From M55B127 sp034521955 (GTDB lineage Bacteria; Bacillota; Halanaerobiia; Halanaerobiales; M55B127): 64,000 nt of DNA. The stretch lies in NCBI GenBank assembly GCA_034521955.1, contig JAXHLT010000003.1, positions 186,001 through 250,000 of the forward strand, given 5' to 3'. Within the stretch, counting starts at the first letter, position 1, and the number at the start of each line of letters is the position of its first letter. This document shows, in pieces, positions 26,083-35,653 of this stretch. A program made the position numbers and the translations under genes. The notes beneath the pieces are model-generated. The model was not told the DNA's origin. It saw only the letters and a program-made list of their open reading frames with translations, and ran no database searches.

Positions 26083-28392
26083 ATGAGAAGAATAAATAAT
26101 TTTGTTATGAAACGACCAATTATAACATTATTAATTTTATTAGCAATAACATCATATTTTAGTTATGAAATATATGAAAAAGCAAGGATTGAAACAAATT
26201 TAGATGAGTATATGCCTGAAAAGCATCCAGCATTTAAAAAAAGTGACCATTATGAAGAGTTATTTGATATAGATGATTCAGTTGTAGTAGCTATTGAAAA
26301 TGAAAATGGAATATATAACAGATCTACTCTCCAACAAATTGAAGATATAAGTAGAAAGCTAGCAGACTTAGATGGGATTGATGGTGATTCTATAAAAAGC
26401 TTAGCAACAGCTGATAATATTACTGCATCAGATTTTGGGCTTGAGGTTAATCCATTTTTTACTGAAATACCTAATACAGAAAAAGAGTTTGAAGCTTTAA
26501 AACAAGCAGTAAATGATAATGAAATGATTTCAGGTAGAATTGTATCTAAAGATAATAAAGTAACTTTAATACAAGCAGGTTTAATTGAAGGTGGAGTAGA
26601 TAGAATACAATTATATCAAGCAATACAATCGAATATAAGAGATTTTGAAGGTATTACAAAAATATATATTGCAGGACAACCTGTTATAGAAGGAACCCTT
26701 GCAAATTTAATGCCTCAAGATATGAAAATAATGATCCCATTAGTAATATTAATAATTGCAATTGTATTATTATTAACATTTAGAAGTATTAAAAGCACCT
26801 TATTAACTTTAGGTGTAGTACTTTTTAGTACTATTTGGGCTTTTGGACTAATGTCAGCTTTAGGTATACCTATTTATGCTGTATCTACAATGATTCCAGT
26901 AATGTTAATTGCCTTAGGTGTTGCAGATGGTGTTCATTTATTAAGTCATTTAAAAGATACAATGTTAGAAAATCCAAATTTAAGTACTTCTGAAGCCATT
27001 GCAGATATGATTAAAAACATGTGGAAGCCAGTAGTAATGACTTCAATTACAACAGCTGTAGGATTTATTTCACTTTTAACTTCAGAAGTTTATGCAGTTA
27101 AGTATTTTGGATTATTTACCGCTTTTGGTGTTTTAGCAGCAATGATCTTTTCACTGATATTTATTCCAGCAGGTTTGAAACTATTTAATTTACCTAAATT
27201 TAAGAGTAATAATGATAATACAAAAGATAATAAATCCGAAAATATATTTTATACAATATCCGATTGGGTATTAAACAATAAAAAGAAAATCATAGTTACC
27301 TCTTTTATAATATTAATTGTTGGAATTATAGGAGCACAAAGCCTATGGATAAATTCAAGTTTTTTAAGTAAATTTCAAGATGATGAAGATATTATTATAG
27401 CAAATAATTTTATTAATAAACATTTCGGTGGAACTACAAACTTAAATGTGATAATAAAATCTAAAGAAGCAGATGCTTTAAAAAACTCGGAGTATCTAAA
27501 TGATCTTTGGCAGTTACAAAATGAATTAGAAGAAATGGAAAATGTAGGTGATAGTCTAGCAATTACAGACTTTCTAAGAAGAATTAATAAAGTAATGAAT
27601 GAAGATCAAGAAAAATATAATAGAATTCCAAAGACAAGAGAATTAACAGCACAATATCTACTCTTATACTCAATGTCAGGTGATCCTGAGGATTTAAATA
27701 GAGTAATTGATTATGATTATAGAAGAGTAAATTTACAGGTTAATTTAAAAGATGATGATGCACGTTTAATTACTAGTGTTATAAATAAAATAGAAGAGTT
27801 TCAAAAAAACTCCTCACTTAAAGATCTTGAAATAGATTTTGCAGGGTCAGCATATACAAATAGGGTCTTTGCCAATTTAATATTAGAAGGGCAAATTAAA
27901 AGTCTTGTTTTATCAATATTTATAGTAATTGTATTATTGGGACTACTGTTTAGAAGTCCTATTGCAGGATTATTTGGAAGTCTTCCAATTATCATTACTG
28001 CAATGGTTAATTTTGGTATCATGGGCTATCTAAATATTGCTTTAAATACAACAACAGCTTTAATTTCAAGTATTGCAGTAGGAATGGGTATAGATTATTC
28101 TATTCACTTATTATCTAAATATAAATACTATGGTAGTAAAGGTTTAAGTTATAAAAATGCTGCAAGAGAGACAATTGAACATGCTGGAAAAGCTATAACT
28201 TATAATGCAGTCGTAGTAATCGCAGGATTTATGGTATTGATCTTCTCAAGTTTTCCACCAAATAGAGAGCTCGGTTATCTTGTTTCACTTTCATTATTTA
28301 GTAGTTTCATTTTAACTCTTACATTAGTGGTGGCATTAATAGACAAATACAAACCTAAATTTATCTTTCAAAATAAAAAGAAATTAGATTAA
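26083..28392 (+). CDS. RND-superfamily exporter (MMPL/SSD type)
   Basis: A 769-residue membrane protein built from two repeats. Each has one helix, a large extracytoplasmic loop (about 35-210 and 415-605) and a five-helix bundle. The fourth-helix charged motifs are LGVADGVHLLSHL and VGMGIDYSIHLLSKY. ATG 26083 lies five bases after AGGAGAG; the upstream TTG at 26068 overlaps that site. Such MMPL proteins move lipids or other hydrophobic molecules. The next two genes, a LolA-like carrier and an outer-membrane barrel, suggest delivery to the outer membrane; the substrate is unknown. Confidence 0.9.
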   Translation: MRRINNFVMKRPIITLLILLAITSYFSYEIYEKARIETNLDEYMPEKHPAFKKSDHYEELFDIDDSVVVAIENENGIYNRSTLQQIEDISRKLADLDGIDGDSIKSLATADNITASDFGLEVNPFFTEIPNTEKEFEALKQAVNDNEMISGRIVSKDNKVTLIQAGLIEGGVDRIQLYQAIQSNIRDFEGITKIYIAGQPVIEGTLANLMPQDMKIMIPLVILIIAIVLLLTFRSIKSTLLTLGVVLFSTIWAFGLMSALGIPIYAVSTMIPVMLIALGVADGVHLLSHLKDTMLENPNLSTSEAIADMIKNMWKPVVMTSITTAVGFISLLTSEVYAVKYFGLFTAFGVLAAMIFSLIFIPAGLKLFNLPKFKSNNDNTKDNKSENIFYTISDWVLNNKKKIIVTSFIILIVGIIGAQSLWINSSFLSKFQDDEDIIIANNFINKHFGGTTNLNVIIKSKEADALKNSEYLNDLWQLQNELEEMENVGDSLAITDFLRRINKVMNEDQEKYNRIPKTRELTAQYLLLYSMSGDPEDLNRVIDYDYRRVNLQVNLKDDDARLITSVINKIEEFQKNSSLKDLEIDFAGSAYTNRVFANLILEGQIKSLVLSIFIVIVLLGLLFRSPIAGLFGSLPIIITAMVNFGIMGYLNIALNTTTALISSIAVGMGIDYSIHLLSKYKYYGSKGLSYKNAARETIEHAGKAITYNAVVVIAGFMVLIFSSFPPNRELGYLVSLSLFSSFILTLTLVVALIDKYKPKFIFQNKKKLD

Positions 28393-28415
28393 ACAAATTT
28401 AAGGAGGAAAATAAA

Positions 28416-29204
28416 ATGAATAAAAAATTATTAACAGTTATATTTCTATCATTATTGTTGATATTAACAGGAGTATCAACAGAAAGTTTTGCAGAAGAGT
28501 TAAGTGGAAAGGACATTATGGAAAAAGTTTATAATAGAGAAACTGGTGAAGATAGAACAGCAAATCTTAAAATGATCTTAGTAAATAAATTTGGTGATGA
28601 AAGAGAAAGAGAGATTAAACAGTTCAATAGAAAATTTGATGAAGTTGAAAAAAAGATCATGTTTTTTACAGCACCTTCAGATATAAGGGGTACATCTTTT
28701 ATGAACTGGACTTATGATGACGATAGAGAAGATAGTCAGTGGATTTATCTTCCAGCTCTTGGAAAAATAAAAAGAATATCTTCAGAAAACAAAAGTGACT
28801 ATTTTATGGGATCTGATTTTACTTATGATGATTTAGGAGAAAGAAATTTAAACGAAGATACTCATAAGTTACTAAAAACAAAAGAGATAGATGGGAAAAG
28901 TTGTTATGTAGTAGAAAGTACTCCAATTGAGGAAGATGATATGTACTCCAAAATCATAACTTGGGTTAGTCAAGATAAATGGATTGAATTAAAAAAAGAA
29001 TTTTATGATAAAGAAGATAATCACCTAAAAACTCTAACTGTTATAGAATACGAAGAGATAGATGGTATATATACAGTTACTCACAGTGAAATGAATAATG
29101 TTCAAAAAGAGCATAAAACCGTATTAAAGTTAAATGAGGTTGAATATGATAAAGGTATTAGCCAAGATAGATTTACTGAAAGACAGATGAAATTAGGAAT
29201 TTAA
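28416..29204 (+). CDS. LolA-like outer-membrane lipoprotein-sorting protein
   Basis: A 262-residue protein with a clear signal peptide (residues 1-28, KKLLTVIFLSLLLILTG then a cleavage region near SFAEE). The mature part fits the LolA-like family annotated as outer membrane lipoprotein-sorting protein: DREDSQWIYLPALGKIKRI, GSDFTYDDLGERN and repeated beta strands that form a half-barrel able to hold acyl chains. Starts 23 bases after the exporter with AAGGAGG. Periplasmic in a diderm; likely hands lipid or lipoprotein from the RND pump to the outer membrane. Confidence 0.88.
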   Translation: MNKKLLTVIFLSLLLILTGVSTESFAEELSGKDIMEKVYNRETGEDRTANLKMILVNKFGDEREREIKQFNRKFDEVEKKIMFFTAPSDIRGTSFMNWTYDDDREDSQWIYLPALGKIKRISSENKSDYFMGSDFTYDDLGERNLNEDTHKLLKTKEIDGKSCYVVESTPIEEDDMYSKIITWVSQDKWIELKKEFYDKEDNHLKTLTVIEYEEIDGIYTVTHSEMNNVQKEHKTVLKLNEVEYDKGISQDRFTERQMKLGI

Positions 29205-29232
29205 TTTATTAATAAAGGGTAGGTGAAATTTC

Positions 29233-30463
29233 ATGAAATCACTAAATAAAAATATTATAATCACAGTATTTGTTTTCTCTTTTATCATATTATCTAGTTT
29301 TTTTGGATTAAGTGTAAAAGCAGCATATGTTTCAAACTCTTTGAGTGCTAGATATGTCCATGATTTAGATACTGCAAGCACTTATGAAACTTCTTTAATT
29401 TATGAAGTAGACTATGAACAAAGGTTTAGTAAAAACAATATATTTGGTAAAATATATGTTAATCCAGTTTTTAAATACAATATAGATACAGAAGACGAAG
29501 ATTTTTCAATAAAAGAAGGATATCTTGACTTATATTTACCAAACTTTGATTTAAGAATTGGAAAACAGAAGTTGACTTGGGGTAAAAGTGATGGTGTTGT
29601 AGTTACAAACATTGTCAATCCTAGAGATTATAATGTACATCCAGTAGTTAATTATTCGGATCAATTTCAAAATGTGGAAGCTGTAAAAGTTAATCTTTAT
29701 CCTAATAATAATAATTTGGAAGTAGTATGGATTCCTGAATTTAAATCTGTAGAGATGAATCCTAATATTATAAAAAGTCAACTACCTAGTGGTTTTGCAA
29801 AAGATGGTTCACAAAAAGAAGTTGTTTCTGATTTTGAAAACAGTGAATTATTTATTAGATATTCTTCAATCGGACAGAAGTATGATTATGAAGTAATGAC
29901 CGGCTACAGTTGGGAAGATGAACCGACTATTCATAAAGATTTTCTCAATAAAAAAGTTATCACCCAACATCATCGGTTGTTTACTGCTAGGTGGGAGTGC
30001 GAGTACTATGTATGGTCCATTTGTGTTCAAGGGAGAAGGAATATATATTTCAGGTGAACATTATAATATTGAAGAACCCTTATTACATCTAAATGATTAT
30101 CCAGAAGGTATTATTGAAAAAAACGAAATAAAATGGTTGTCTGGATTGGACTATAATTTTGAAGGTTATCTTTTGAGTTTTCAGTTTTTACAGCAGGTAA
30201 TACTGGATTACACTGATATTATATCAGAAGATAAATATAGAAATCAGGTTACGTTTTTGATTAAGAAAGACTTTATGCGTTCAAAATTAAATACTGAAGT
30301 TGCTTTTCATTATAATGTAAATGAGGATGTATTGATGACAAATCCTACTGTAAGTTATGATTATTCAGATCAGATTAATTTGAAAGCAGGAGCGAATATA
30401 AGTTTAGAGGGTGAAAGTTTTAAAAATGATGTAATATATGTACAAACAGAGTATTTATTTTAA
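29233..30463 (+). pseudogene. Outer-membrane beta-barrel protein (DUF1302-like), interrupted by a frameshift
   Basis: Two overlapping frames encode one protein. The first (29233-30057) has a signal peptide ending near VKAA and barrel strands including LRIGKQKLTWGKSDGVVVTN and NPRDYNVHP. It departs from sense after KKVITQHHRLFTA; the second frame continues from about 29990 with GGSASTMYGPFVFKGEG to the stop at 30463. Removing one base near 29989 (CTAGGTGGG) joins them into about 409 residues ending in YVQTEYLF, a barrel-type final strand with terminal Phe. Either a recent mutation, phase variation or a sequencing error. Homologous barrels occur with MMPL and LolA-like genes in Gram-negatives. 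Confidence 0.8.
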
Positions 30464-30484
30464 ATAAGTTAAAGGAGGCTGATG

Positions 30485-31114
30485 ATGAATCAATCAAAAA
30501 GCAAAGCCCTTTACCGTAATATCGTTCAGGTATTATTTTTATTGTTATTTGTATTTTTAGCATTTAAAGGTAGAATTCAATTATGGATACTAGTTTTTGG
30601 TGTTGGATTATTAATTTCTTTAATCTGGGGAAGATTTTACTGTGGTTGGATATGTCCAATTAATACAGTTGTAAGAATAAAAAACTGGATTTATAAGAAA
30701 TTAAATATAAATGTATTTAATACACCAAATTATTTAAAGAAACAATGGATCAGATGGGTTATACTACTTTTATTTGTTGGTACAATGGTTGTTACTAGAA
30801 GGATAAATGTACAGATTAATATGATATTATATGTTTTAATTTTTGCCTTTGTAATTTCACTAATATTTGATGAAGAAATGTGGCATAAATATCTATGTCC
30901 ATATGGTGTTTTACTAGATTTAACTGATAAAGCTAATAATAAAAAACTTGTTATTGATGAAAAATTATGTAAATCATGTGGAATCTGTGTAGAAAATTGT
31001 CCTAACAATATTATTTTTGAAGCTGATAATATTTACAATATTCATAGCAAAGAATGTTTGAAATGTTTTAAGTGTCAAGATGTATGTAAGTTTAATGCAA
31101 TAAATTATAAATAA
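30485..31114 (+). CDS. NapH-like membrane 4Fe-4S polyferredoxin
   Basis: A 209-residue membrane protein with four hydrophobic helices. Two cytoplasmic cysteine motifs typical of the NapH/CcoG-like family (CGWICPINT near residue 55 and CPYGVLLDL near 138) are followed by two ferredoxin motifs (CKSCGICVENCP and CLKCFKCQDVCKF). Such proteins pass electrons across or along the membrane. ATG 30485 is six bases after AAAGGAGG (an ATG at 30482 is adjacent). It begins 21 bases after the barrel gene, so it appears to be the last gene of the envelope cluster; the redox partner is unknown. Confidence 0.87.
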   Translation: MNQSKSKALYRNIVQVLFLLLFVFLAFKGRIQLWILVFGVGLLISLIWGRFYCGWICPINTVVRIKNWIYKKLNINVFNTPNYLKKQWIRWVILLLFVGTMVVTRRINVQINMILYVLIFAFVISLIFDEEMWHKYLCPYGVLLDLTDKANNKKLVIDEKLCKSCGICVENCPNNIIFEADNIYNIHSKECLKCFKCQDVCKFNAINYK

Positions 31115-31145
31115 GGCAGACATAATTTTATCTCTTTAAAGGTTC

Positions 31146-31174
31146 TTGACTATACTAAAAATGCTTGCTATACT
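31146..31174 (+). promoter_or_regulatory. Promoter of rnpB
   Basis: TTGACT (31146-31151), 17-base spacer, TATACT (31169-31174). Predicted start is a few bases before the P1 helix of RNase P RNA. Confidence 0.8.
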
Positions 31175-31190
31175 GTTAATGCAAAACTAA

Positions 31191-31529
31191 AAAAGAGCAG
31201 CACAGATAATCGCGGTAGATCAACATCTACTGAGGAAAGTCCGGGCTTTATAGGGCAGGATGCTGGGTAATACCCAGTGGAGGTGACTCCCAGGAAAGTG
31301 CCACAGAAAATACACCGCCAATTTGGTAAGGGTGAAAAGGTGAGGTAAGAGCTCACCAATATTCAGGTGACTGAATAGTTTGGTAAACCCCATCCGAAGT
31401 AAGTCCAAATAGGGAGATTATAGAGTGGCCCGCTTTTTCTCCGGGTTGGACGCATGAGGTAGCAAGTAATTGTTATCCTAGATAGATGACTATCTGATAC
31501 AGAACCCGGCTTATAGTGCTGCTCTTTTT
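31191..31529 (+). ncRNA. rnpB: RNase P RNA
   Basis: Catalytic RNA of RNase P, which trims tRNA 5' leaders. Conserved segments are in order: GAGGAAAGTCCGGGCT (CR I), ACAGAAAATACACCGCC, GGTAAGGGTGAAAAGGTG, and CAGAACCCGGCTTATAG (CR V). The P1 helix AGAGCAGCAC/GTGCTGCTCT closes the molecule, and a T run at the end serves as terminator. The layout fits the ancestral (type A) architecture more than the Bacillus type B. Confidence 0.95.
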
Positions 31530-31566
31530 TAATGCAAACATATGTTTATATTTTTAACTTAACAAA

Positions 31567-31595
31567 TTGAAAATGAAGTCAAATTATGTTAAAAT
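31567..31595 (+). promoter_or_regulatory. Promoter of the yebC gene
   Basis: TTGAAA (31567-31572), 17-base spacer, TAAAAT (31590-31595), about 28 bases before the TTAGGAGGT ribosome-binding site. Confidence 0.65.
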
Positions 31596-31628
31596 AGAGA
31601 GCAGAACGAAGATTTAGGAGGTAAATTA

Positions 31629-32390
31629 ATGGCTGGACATTCTAAGTGGGCAAATATTAAACACAGAAAACAAAAACAGGATAAAAAACGTGGTAAGTTA
31701 TTTTCAAAATTATCTAGAAAAATAGCAGTTGCTGCCAGAGAAGGTGGCGGTGATCCAGAGATGAATGCAGATTTAGCTTTTGCAATCGATAAAGCAAAAG
31801 ATAATGACATGCCTAAAGATAATATAGAGAAAGCTATAAAAAGAGGTACAGGTGAACTTGAAGGTGTAGATTATAAACAGTTTACTTATGAAGGATATGG
31901 ACCTGGTGGAGTAGCTCTTTATTTAGATATCATGAGTGATAACAGAAATAGAACGGCTTCTGAAATAAGGCACATATTATCTGAACACGGTGGTAATCTT
32001 GGTGAAGCCGGATGTGTAGCATGGATGTTTGAACGCAAAGGTCAAATAATAATAGATTTAAATTCTACTGACTTAGATGAGGAAGAAGCTATGATGGAAG
32101 CAATAGAAGCAGGTGCAGATGACATAGATACTGAAGATAATGTTGTTACTGTTTATACTAAAACAAAAAGATTTCAAGATGTTAAAGCTGGATTAAAGAA
32201 AAAAGGTTTTGAATTTGTAGAATCTGACCTTGCAATGGTTCCTAATACTACAATTAAATTAGAAAAGTCTGATGCAAAGAAGATGATGAATTTAATGGAA
32301 GACCTTGAGGATCATGATGATATACAGGAAGTTTATTCTAACTTTGACATTCCAGCAGATGTTATGGAACAAATTGAAAAAGAAGAATAA
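31629..32390 (+). CDS. YebC/PmpR family protein
   Basis: A 253-residue protein with the family's invariant N-terminus AGHSKWANIKHRKQKQDKKRG and the downstream GGNLGEAGCVAWMF. Members were described as DNA-binding regulators (PmpR) and, more recently, as translation factors that relieve stalling at proline-rich stretches (TACO1/YebC). It lies upstream of ruvCAB, as in many bacteria. Which role applies here cannot be decided from sequence. Confidence 0.95.
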   Translation: MAGHSKWANIKHRKQKQDKKRGKLFSKLSRKIAVAAREGGGDPEMNADLAFAIDKAKDNDMPKDNIEKAIKRGTGELEGVDYKQFTYEGYGPGGVALYLDIMSDNRNRTASEIRHILSEHGGNLGEAGCVAWMFERKGQIIIDLNSTDLDEEEAMMEAIEAGADDIDTEDNVVTVYTKTKRFQDVKAGLKKKGFEFVESDLAMVPNTTIKLEKSDAKKMMNLMEDLEDHDDIQEVYSNFDIPADVMEQIEKEE

Positions 32391-32411
32391 ACTACAATTT
32401 GCTGCTTATTT

Positions 32412-32440
32412 AATGGCACTGTATTTCAGTGTCATTTATT
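32412..32440 (+). terminator. Hairpin between yebC and ruvC
   Basis: AATGGCACTG pairs with CAGTGTCATT around TATTT, followed by a loose T-rich tail. A probable but weak intrinsic terminator. Confidence 0.55.
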
Positions 32441-32475
32441 ATTTGCTTATATGTTTTAATTAATGGGGTGATAAT

Positions 32476-32973
32476 TTGATTATATTAGGAATTGATCCTG
32501 GATTAGCAACAACAGGATATGGAGTTATTGAAAAAAAAGGGAACTCTTTTAAATTAATAGATTATAGTACTATAATAACTAGTTCTGATAAAAATGATGT
32601 TGACCGACTTTCAGTATTATATGAAGAACTGCTATTATTAATAGACAAATATAATCCTGAACAGATTGCTGTTGAAGAATTATTTTTCAATAAAAATGTA
32701 AAAACTGCTATAAGAGTTGGACAAGCTAGAGGTGTAATTTTATTAGCAGGATCACAGCAGGGAATTGAAGTTGCAGAGTATACCCCATTACAGGTAAAAC
32801 AAGCGGTAGTAGGTTATGGTCGTGCTTCAAAAAAACAGGTACAACAGATGGTTAAAGCACTTTTGAATTTAGATGAGATACCTAAACCAGATGATGCTGC
32901 AGATGCACTAGCTATTTCTATTTGTCATGGACATAGTTATGCAAGTAAAAAGAAGTGGGGAGATTTAATATGA
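32476..32973 (+). CDS. ruvC: Holliday junction endonuclease RuvC
   Basis: A 165-residue resolvase with an RNase H fold. Acidic catalytic residues are in GIDPGLATTGYG, VEELFFNKN and the C-terminal PDDAADALAIS. Starts with TTG at 32476, five bases after GGGGTG. Its stop TGA overlaps the ruvA ATG (ATGA). Confidence 0.96.
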   Translation: MIILGIDPGLATTGYGVIEKKGNSFKLIDYSTIITSSDKNDVDRLSVLYEELLLLIDKYNPEQIAVEELFFNKNVKTAIRVGQARGVILLAGSQQGIEVAEYTPLQVKQAVVGYGRASKKQVQQMVKALLNLDEIPKPDDAADALAISICHGHSYASKKKWGDLI

Positions 32974-33563
32974 TAGGACACATAGAGGGTAAAATAATAT
33001 ATAATAGCGAAGGCAGTATTATTGTTAATGTTAATGGTGTAGGATATCAGATTAAGGTACCTACATTATATACAAAAAAAGATCTTAATAAAAAAATCGA
33101 ACTTTTTATTCATACATATATTAGAGAAGATGCGCTTGACCTTTATGGATTTGAATCTCCAGAAGAAAAAAAACTTTTTAAAATATTATTATCAGTGTCA
33201 AGAGTAGGACCTTCTGCAGCGATGAATATTCTTTCCTCTTTATCTTATGAAAGATTTATTAATGCTATTTTAACAGAAAATGTTGCTGTATTAAAAGAAG
33301 TATCTGGAATTGGTCCCAAGACTGCTCAAAGGTTAATATTGGAACTAAAAAGCAAAATTGAAGATATGTTACCTGAACTGCAATTAGATAAAGAAAAAAC
33401 AATGAAAAAATATGATGAAGATTTATATGAGGCATTAACCCAGTTAGGGTATAGTAAGCGAGAAGTTGATGATGCTATTGATAATATAGATTTAGATTCT
33501 GATCAAAAATTAGAGCAAAAAATAAAAGAGGTATTAAGTTTTTTGGGGAGGGATAAACATTAA
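32970..33563 (+). CDS. ruvA: Holliday junction branch-migration protein RuvA
   Basis: A 197-residue protein starting MIGHIEGKI: OB domain, a helix-hairpin-helix pair (KILLSVSRVGPSAAMNIL and VSGIGPKTAQRLILEL), and a C-terminal RuvB-binding domain (YEALTQLGYSKREVDDAI). The ATG at 32970 follows GGGGAG by seven bases and overlaps the ruvC stop; the upstream GTG at 32955 is on the ribosome-binding site. Confidence 0.96.
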   Translation: MIGHIEGKIIYNSEGSIIVNVNGVGYQIKVPTLYTKKDLNKKIELFIHTYIREDALDLYGFESPEEKKLFKILLSVSRVGPSAAMNILSSLSYERFINAILTENVAVLKEVSGIGPKTAQRLILELKSKIEDMLPELQLDKEKTMKKYDEDLYEALTQLGYSKREVDDAIDNIDLDSDQKLEQKIKEVLSFLGRDKH

Positions 33564-34595
33564 ATGGACAAACCTGATAGAATTATTTCCCCAACAAGAG
33601 AGTTTGAAGAAGACCAATTTGATAAAAATTTAAGACCTGAAAAGTTAAAGTACTATGTTGGTCAAAAAAAGACAAAAGAAAAACTTGATATATTTATTGA
33701 AGCAGCTAAAAAAAGAGGAGAAGCTTTAGACCATGTCTTATTATATGGACCTCCTGGGTTAGGAAAAACTACTTTAGCTACTATTATAGCAAATGAACTT
33801 AATGTAAACATTCATAAAACATCTGGACCAGCTATTGAAAGGCCGGGAGATTTAGCATCAATATTAACTAATCTTCAGGACAACGATGTTTTGTTTATAG
33901 ATGAAATTCATAGATTAAATATGATGGTTGAAGAGGTGCTGTATCCTGCTTTAGAGGATTATTGCTTAGATATAATTATTGGTAAAGGACCAAGTGCACG
34001 TTCAGTGAGATTGGATTTAAATCCTTTTACAATGGTAGGAGCTACTACAAGAGCAGGTTTAATTAGTTCACCATTACGAGATAGATTTGGAGTAATTAAT
34101 CGTTTGGAATTCTATGACAATGATGAACTAACAAAAATTGTTAAAAGATCTGCTCGTATTTTAGATATAGAAATACATGATGATGGAGCAACTGAAATTG
34201 CAAAAAGATCGAGAGGTACACCAAGAATAAGTAACAGGTTATTAAAAAGAGTTAGAGACTATGCTGAAGTCAAAGCGGAAGGTATAATATCATCTGAAGT
34301 TGTAAATGAGGCATTAAAACTTTTAGAAATTGATGAAAAAGGGTTAGACAGTATTGATCATAAATTACTTAAGATAATAATTCAAAAATTTGATGGTGGT
34401 CCAGTTGGACTAAATACTTTAGCAGCAGCAATCAGTGAAGAAACGGAGACCATTGAGGATGTATATGAACCCTATTTATTACAAATGGGTTTTTTAGAAA
34501 GAACTCCAAGAGGAAGAGTTGCTACTTCATCAGCATATAGACATTTAAATATAGATATTAAAAAAAACGATAATCTTTTTAAAGATAGTGATTGA
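33564..34595 (+). CDS. ruvB: Holliday junction helicase RuvB
   Basis: A 343-residue AAA+ motor for branch migration. Walker A GPPGLGKTTLA, Walker B LFIDEIHRL, sensor 1 GATTRAG, sensor 2 RGTPRISNRLLKR, and the C-terminal winged helix ending with FLERTPRGRVAT. Its ATG abuts the ruvA stop, so ruvCAB are translated as a unit. Confidence 0.97.
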   Translation: MDKPDRIISPTREFEEDQFDKNLRPEKLKYYVGQKKTKEKLDIFIEAAKKRGEALDHVLLYGPPGLGKTTLATIIANELNVNIHKTSGPAIERPGDLASILTNLQDNDVLFIDEIHRLNMMVEEVLYPALEDYCLDIIIGKGPSARSVRLDLNPFTMVGATTRAGLISSPLRDRFGVINRLEFYDNDELTKIVKRSARILDIEIHDDGATEIAKRSRGTPRISNRLLKRVRDYAEVKAEGIISSEVVNEALKLLEIDEKGLDSIDHKLLKIIIQKFDGGPVGLNTLAAAISEETETIEDVYEPYLLQMGFLERTPRGRVATSSAYRHLNIDIKKNDNLFKDSD

Positions 34596-34613
34596 TACAG
34601 GAGGAAATATTTG

Positions 34614-35636
34614 ATGAGAGTTGACGAATTTGATTATAACTTACCAGAAAGATTAATAGCACAAAAACCAGTTGATAAGAGAGATCATTCTAGATTAATG
34701 CTATTAAATAAAAAAACAGGTCAAATAGATGAGAAAAAGTTTTATGAAATTATTGATTTGTTAAATAAAGATGATTTATTGATATTAAATAACAGTAAAG
34801 TTATTCCTGCTAGGTTATTAGGTCAAAAAGTCCCTACTGGAACCAATATAGAAGTTCTTTTATTAAACCAAATAAAAGATAATAAATGGGAAGTGTTAGT
34901 AAGACCTGGTAAAAGAGTTAAAAAAGGAGTAAGGGTTAGTTTTGGAGATGGGAAATTAATAGGTGAAGCTATTGAATATACTGAGTTTGGTGGTAGAGTT
35001 ATGGAGTTTGAGTATGAAGGTGATTTTGATGAAATTTTGAATGAATTAGGAGAAATGCCTTTACCTCCATATATAAATAATAAATTAGATAATCCTGACA
35101 GATATCAAACTGTATATGCAAAAAAGAAAGGTTCAGTTGCTGCACCAACTGCCGGACTTCATTTTACACCTGAACTTTTAAAAAAGATTAAAAATAAAGG
35201 AATAGAAATTGAATATATTACTCTCCATGTAGGTTTAGGAACTTTTAGACCGGTAAAAACAGATGAAGTAGAAGAACATGATATGCATTCTGAATATATT
35301 GAAGTGACTAAAGAAGTAGTAAAAAAGATTAAGAAAAGAAAAAATAATAATGGAAGAGTAATATCTGTTGGAACAACAGTTACAAGAGCTTTAGAAACAG
35401 TGGCACAAAATGGAGAGATAGATGAATTTAAAGGTTGGACCGATATATTTATATATCCAGGATATGAATTTAAAGTTATAGATGCGTTAATAACAAACTT
35501 TCACTTACCTAAATCAACATTACTTATGATGATTTCTGCTTTGGCAGGTAAAGAAAATATTTTCAACGCATATCAAAGTGCAATTAAAAAAGAGTTTCGA
35601 TTTTATAGTTTAGGAGATGCAATGTTTATTTACTAG
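34614..35636 (+). CDS. queA: S-adenosylmethionine:tRNA ribosyltransferase-isomerase
   Basis: A 340-residue enzyme that transfers and isomerises the ribosyl moiety of SAM onto preQ1-tRNA to make epoxyqueuosine. Family motifs: FDYNLPERLIAQKP, LLILNNSKVIPARL, APTAGLHFTPELL and LITNFHLPKSTLLMM. ATG 34614 lies nine bases after AGGAGG; an in-frame TTG at 34611 is possible. Next to tgt, completing consecutive queuosine steps. Confidence 0.96.
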   Translation: MRVDEFDYNLPERLIAQKPVDKRDHSRLMLLNKKTGQIDEKKFYEIIDLLNKDDLLILNNSKVIPARLLGQKVPTGTNIEVLLLNQIKDNKWEVLVRPGKRVKKGVRVSFGDGKLIGEAIEYTEFGGRVMEFEYEGDFDEILNELGEMPLPPYINNKLDNPDRYQTVYAKKKGSVAAPTAGLHFTPELLKKIKNKGIEIEYITLHVGLGTFRPVKTDEVEEHDMHSEYIEVTKEVVKKIKKRKNNNGRVISVGTTVTRALETVAQNGEIDEFKGWTDIFIYPGYEFKVIDALITNFHLPKSTLLMMISALAGKENIFNAYQSAIKKEFRFYSLGDAMFIY

Positions 35637-35653
35637 AGAGGATGTTAGACTTA

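Noticed and set aside
29940..30000. Programmed frameshift in the barrel gene
   Set aside because: No slippery heptamer, stop-codon slip site or downstream stimulatory hairpin was found; a mutation or sequencing error is simpler.
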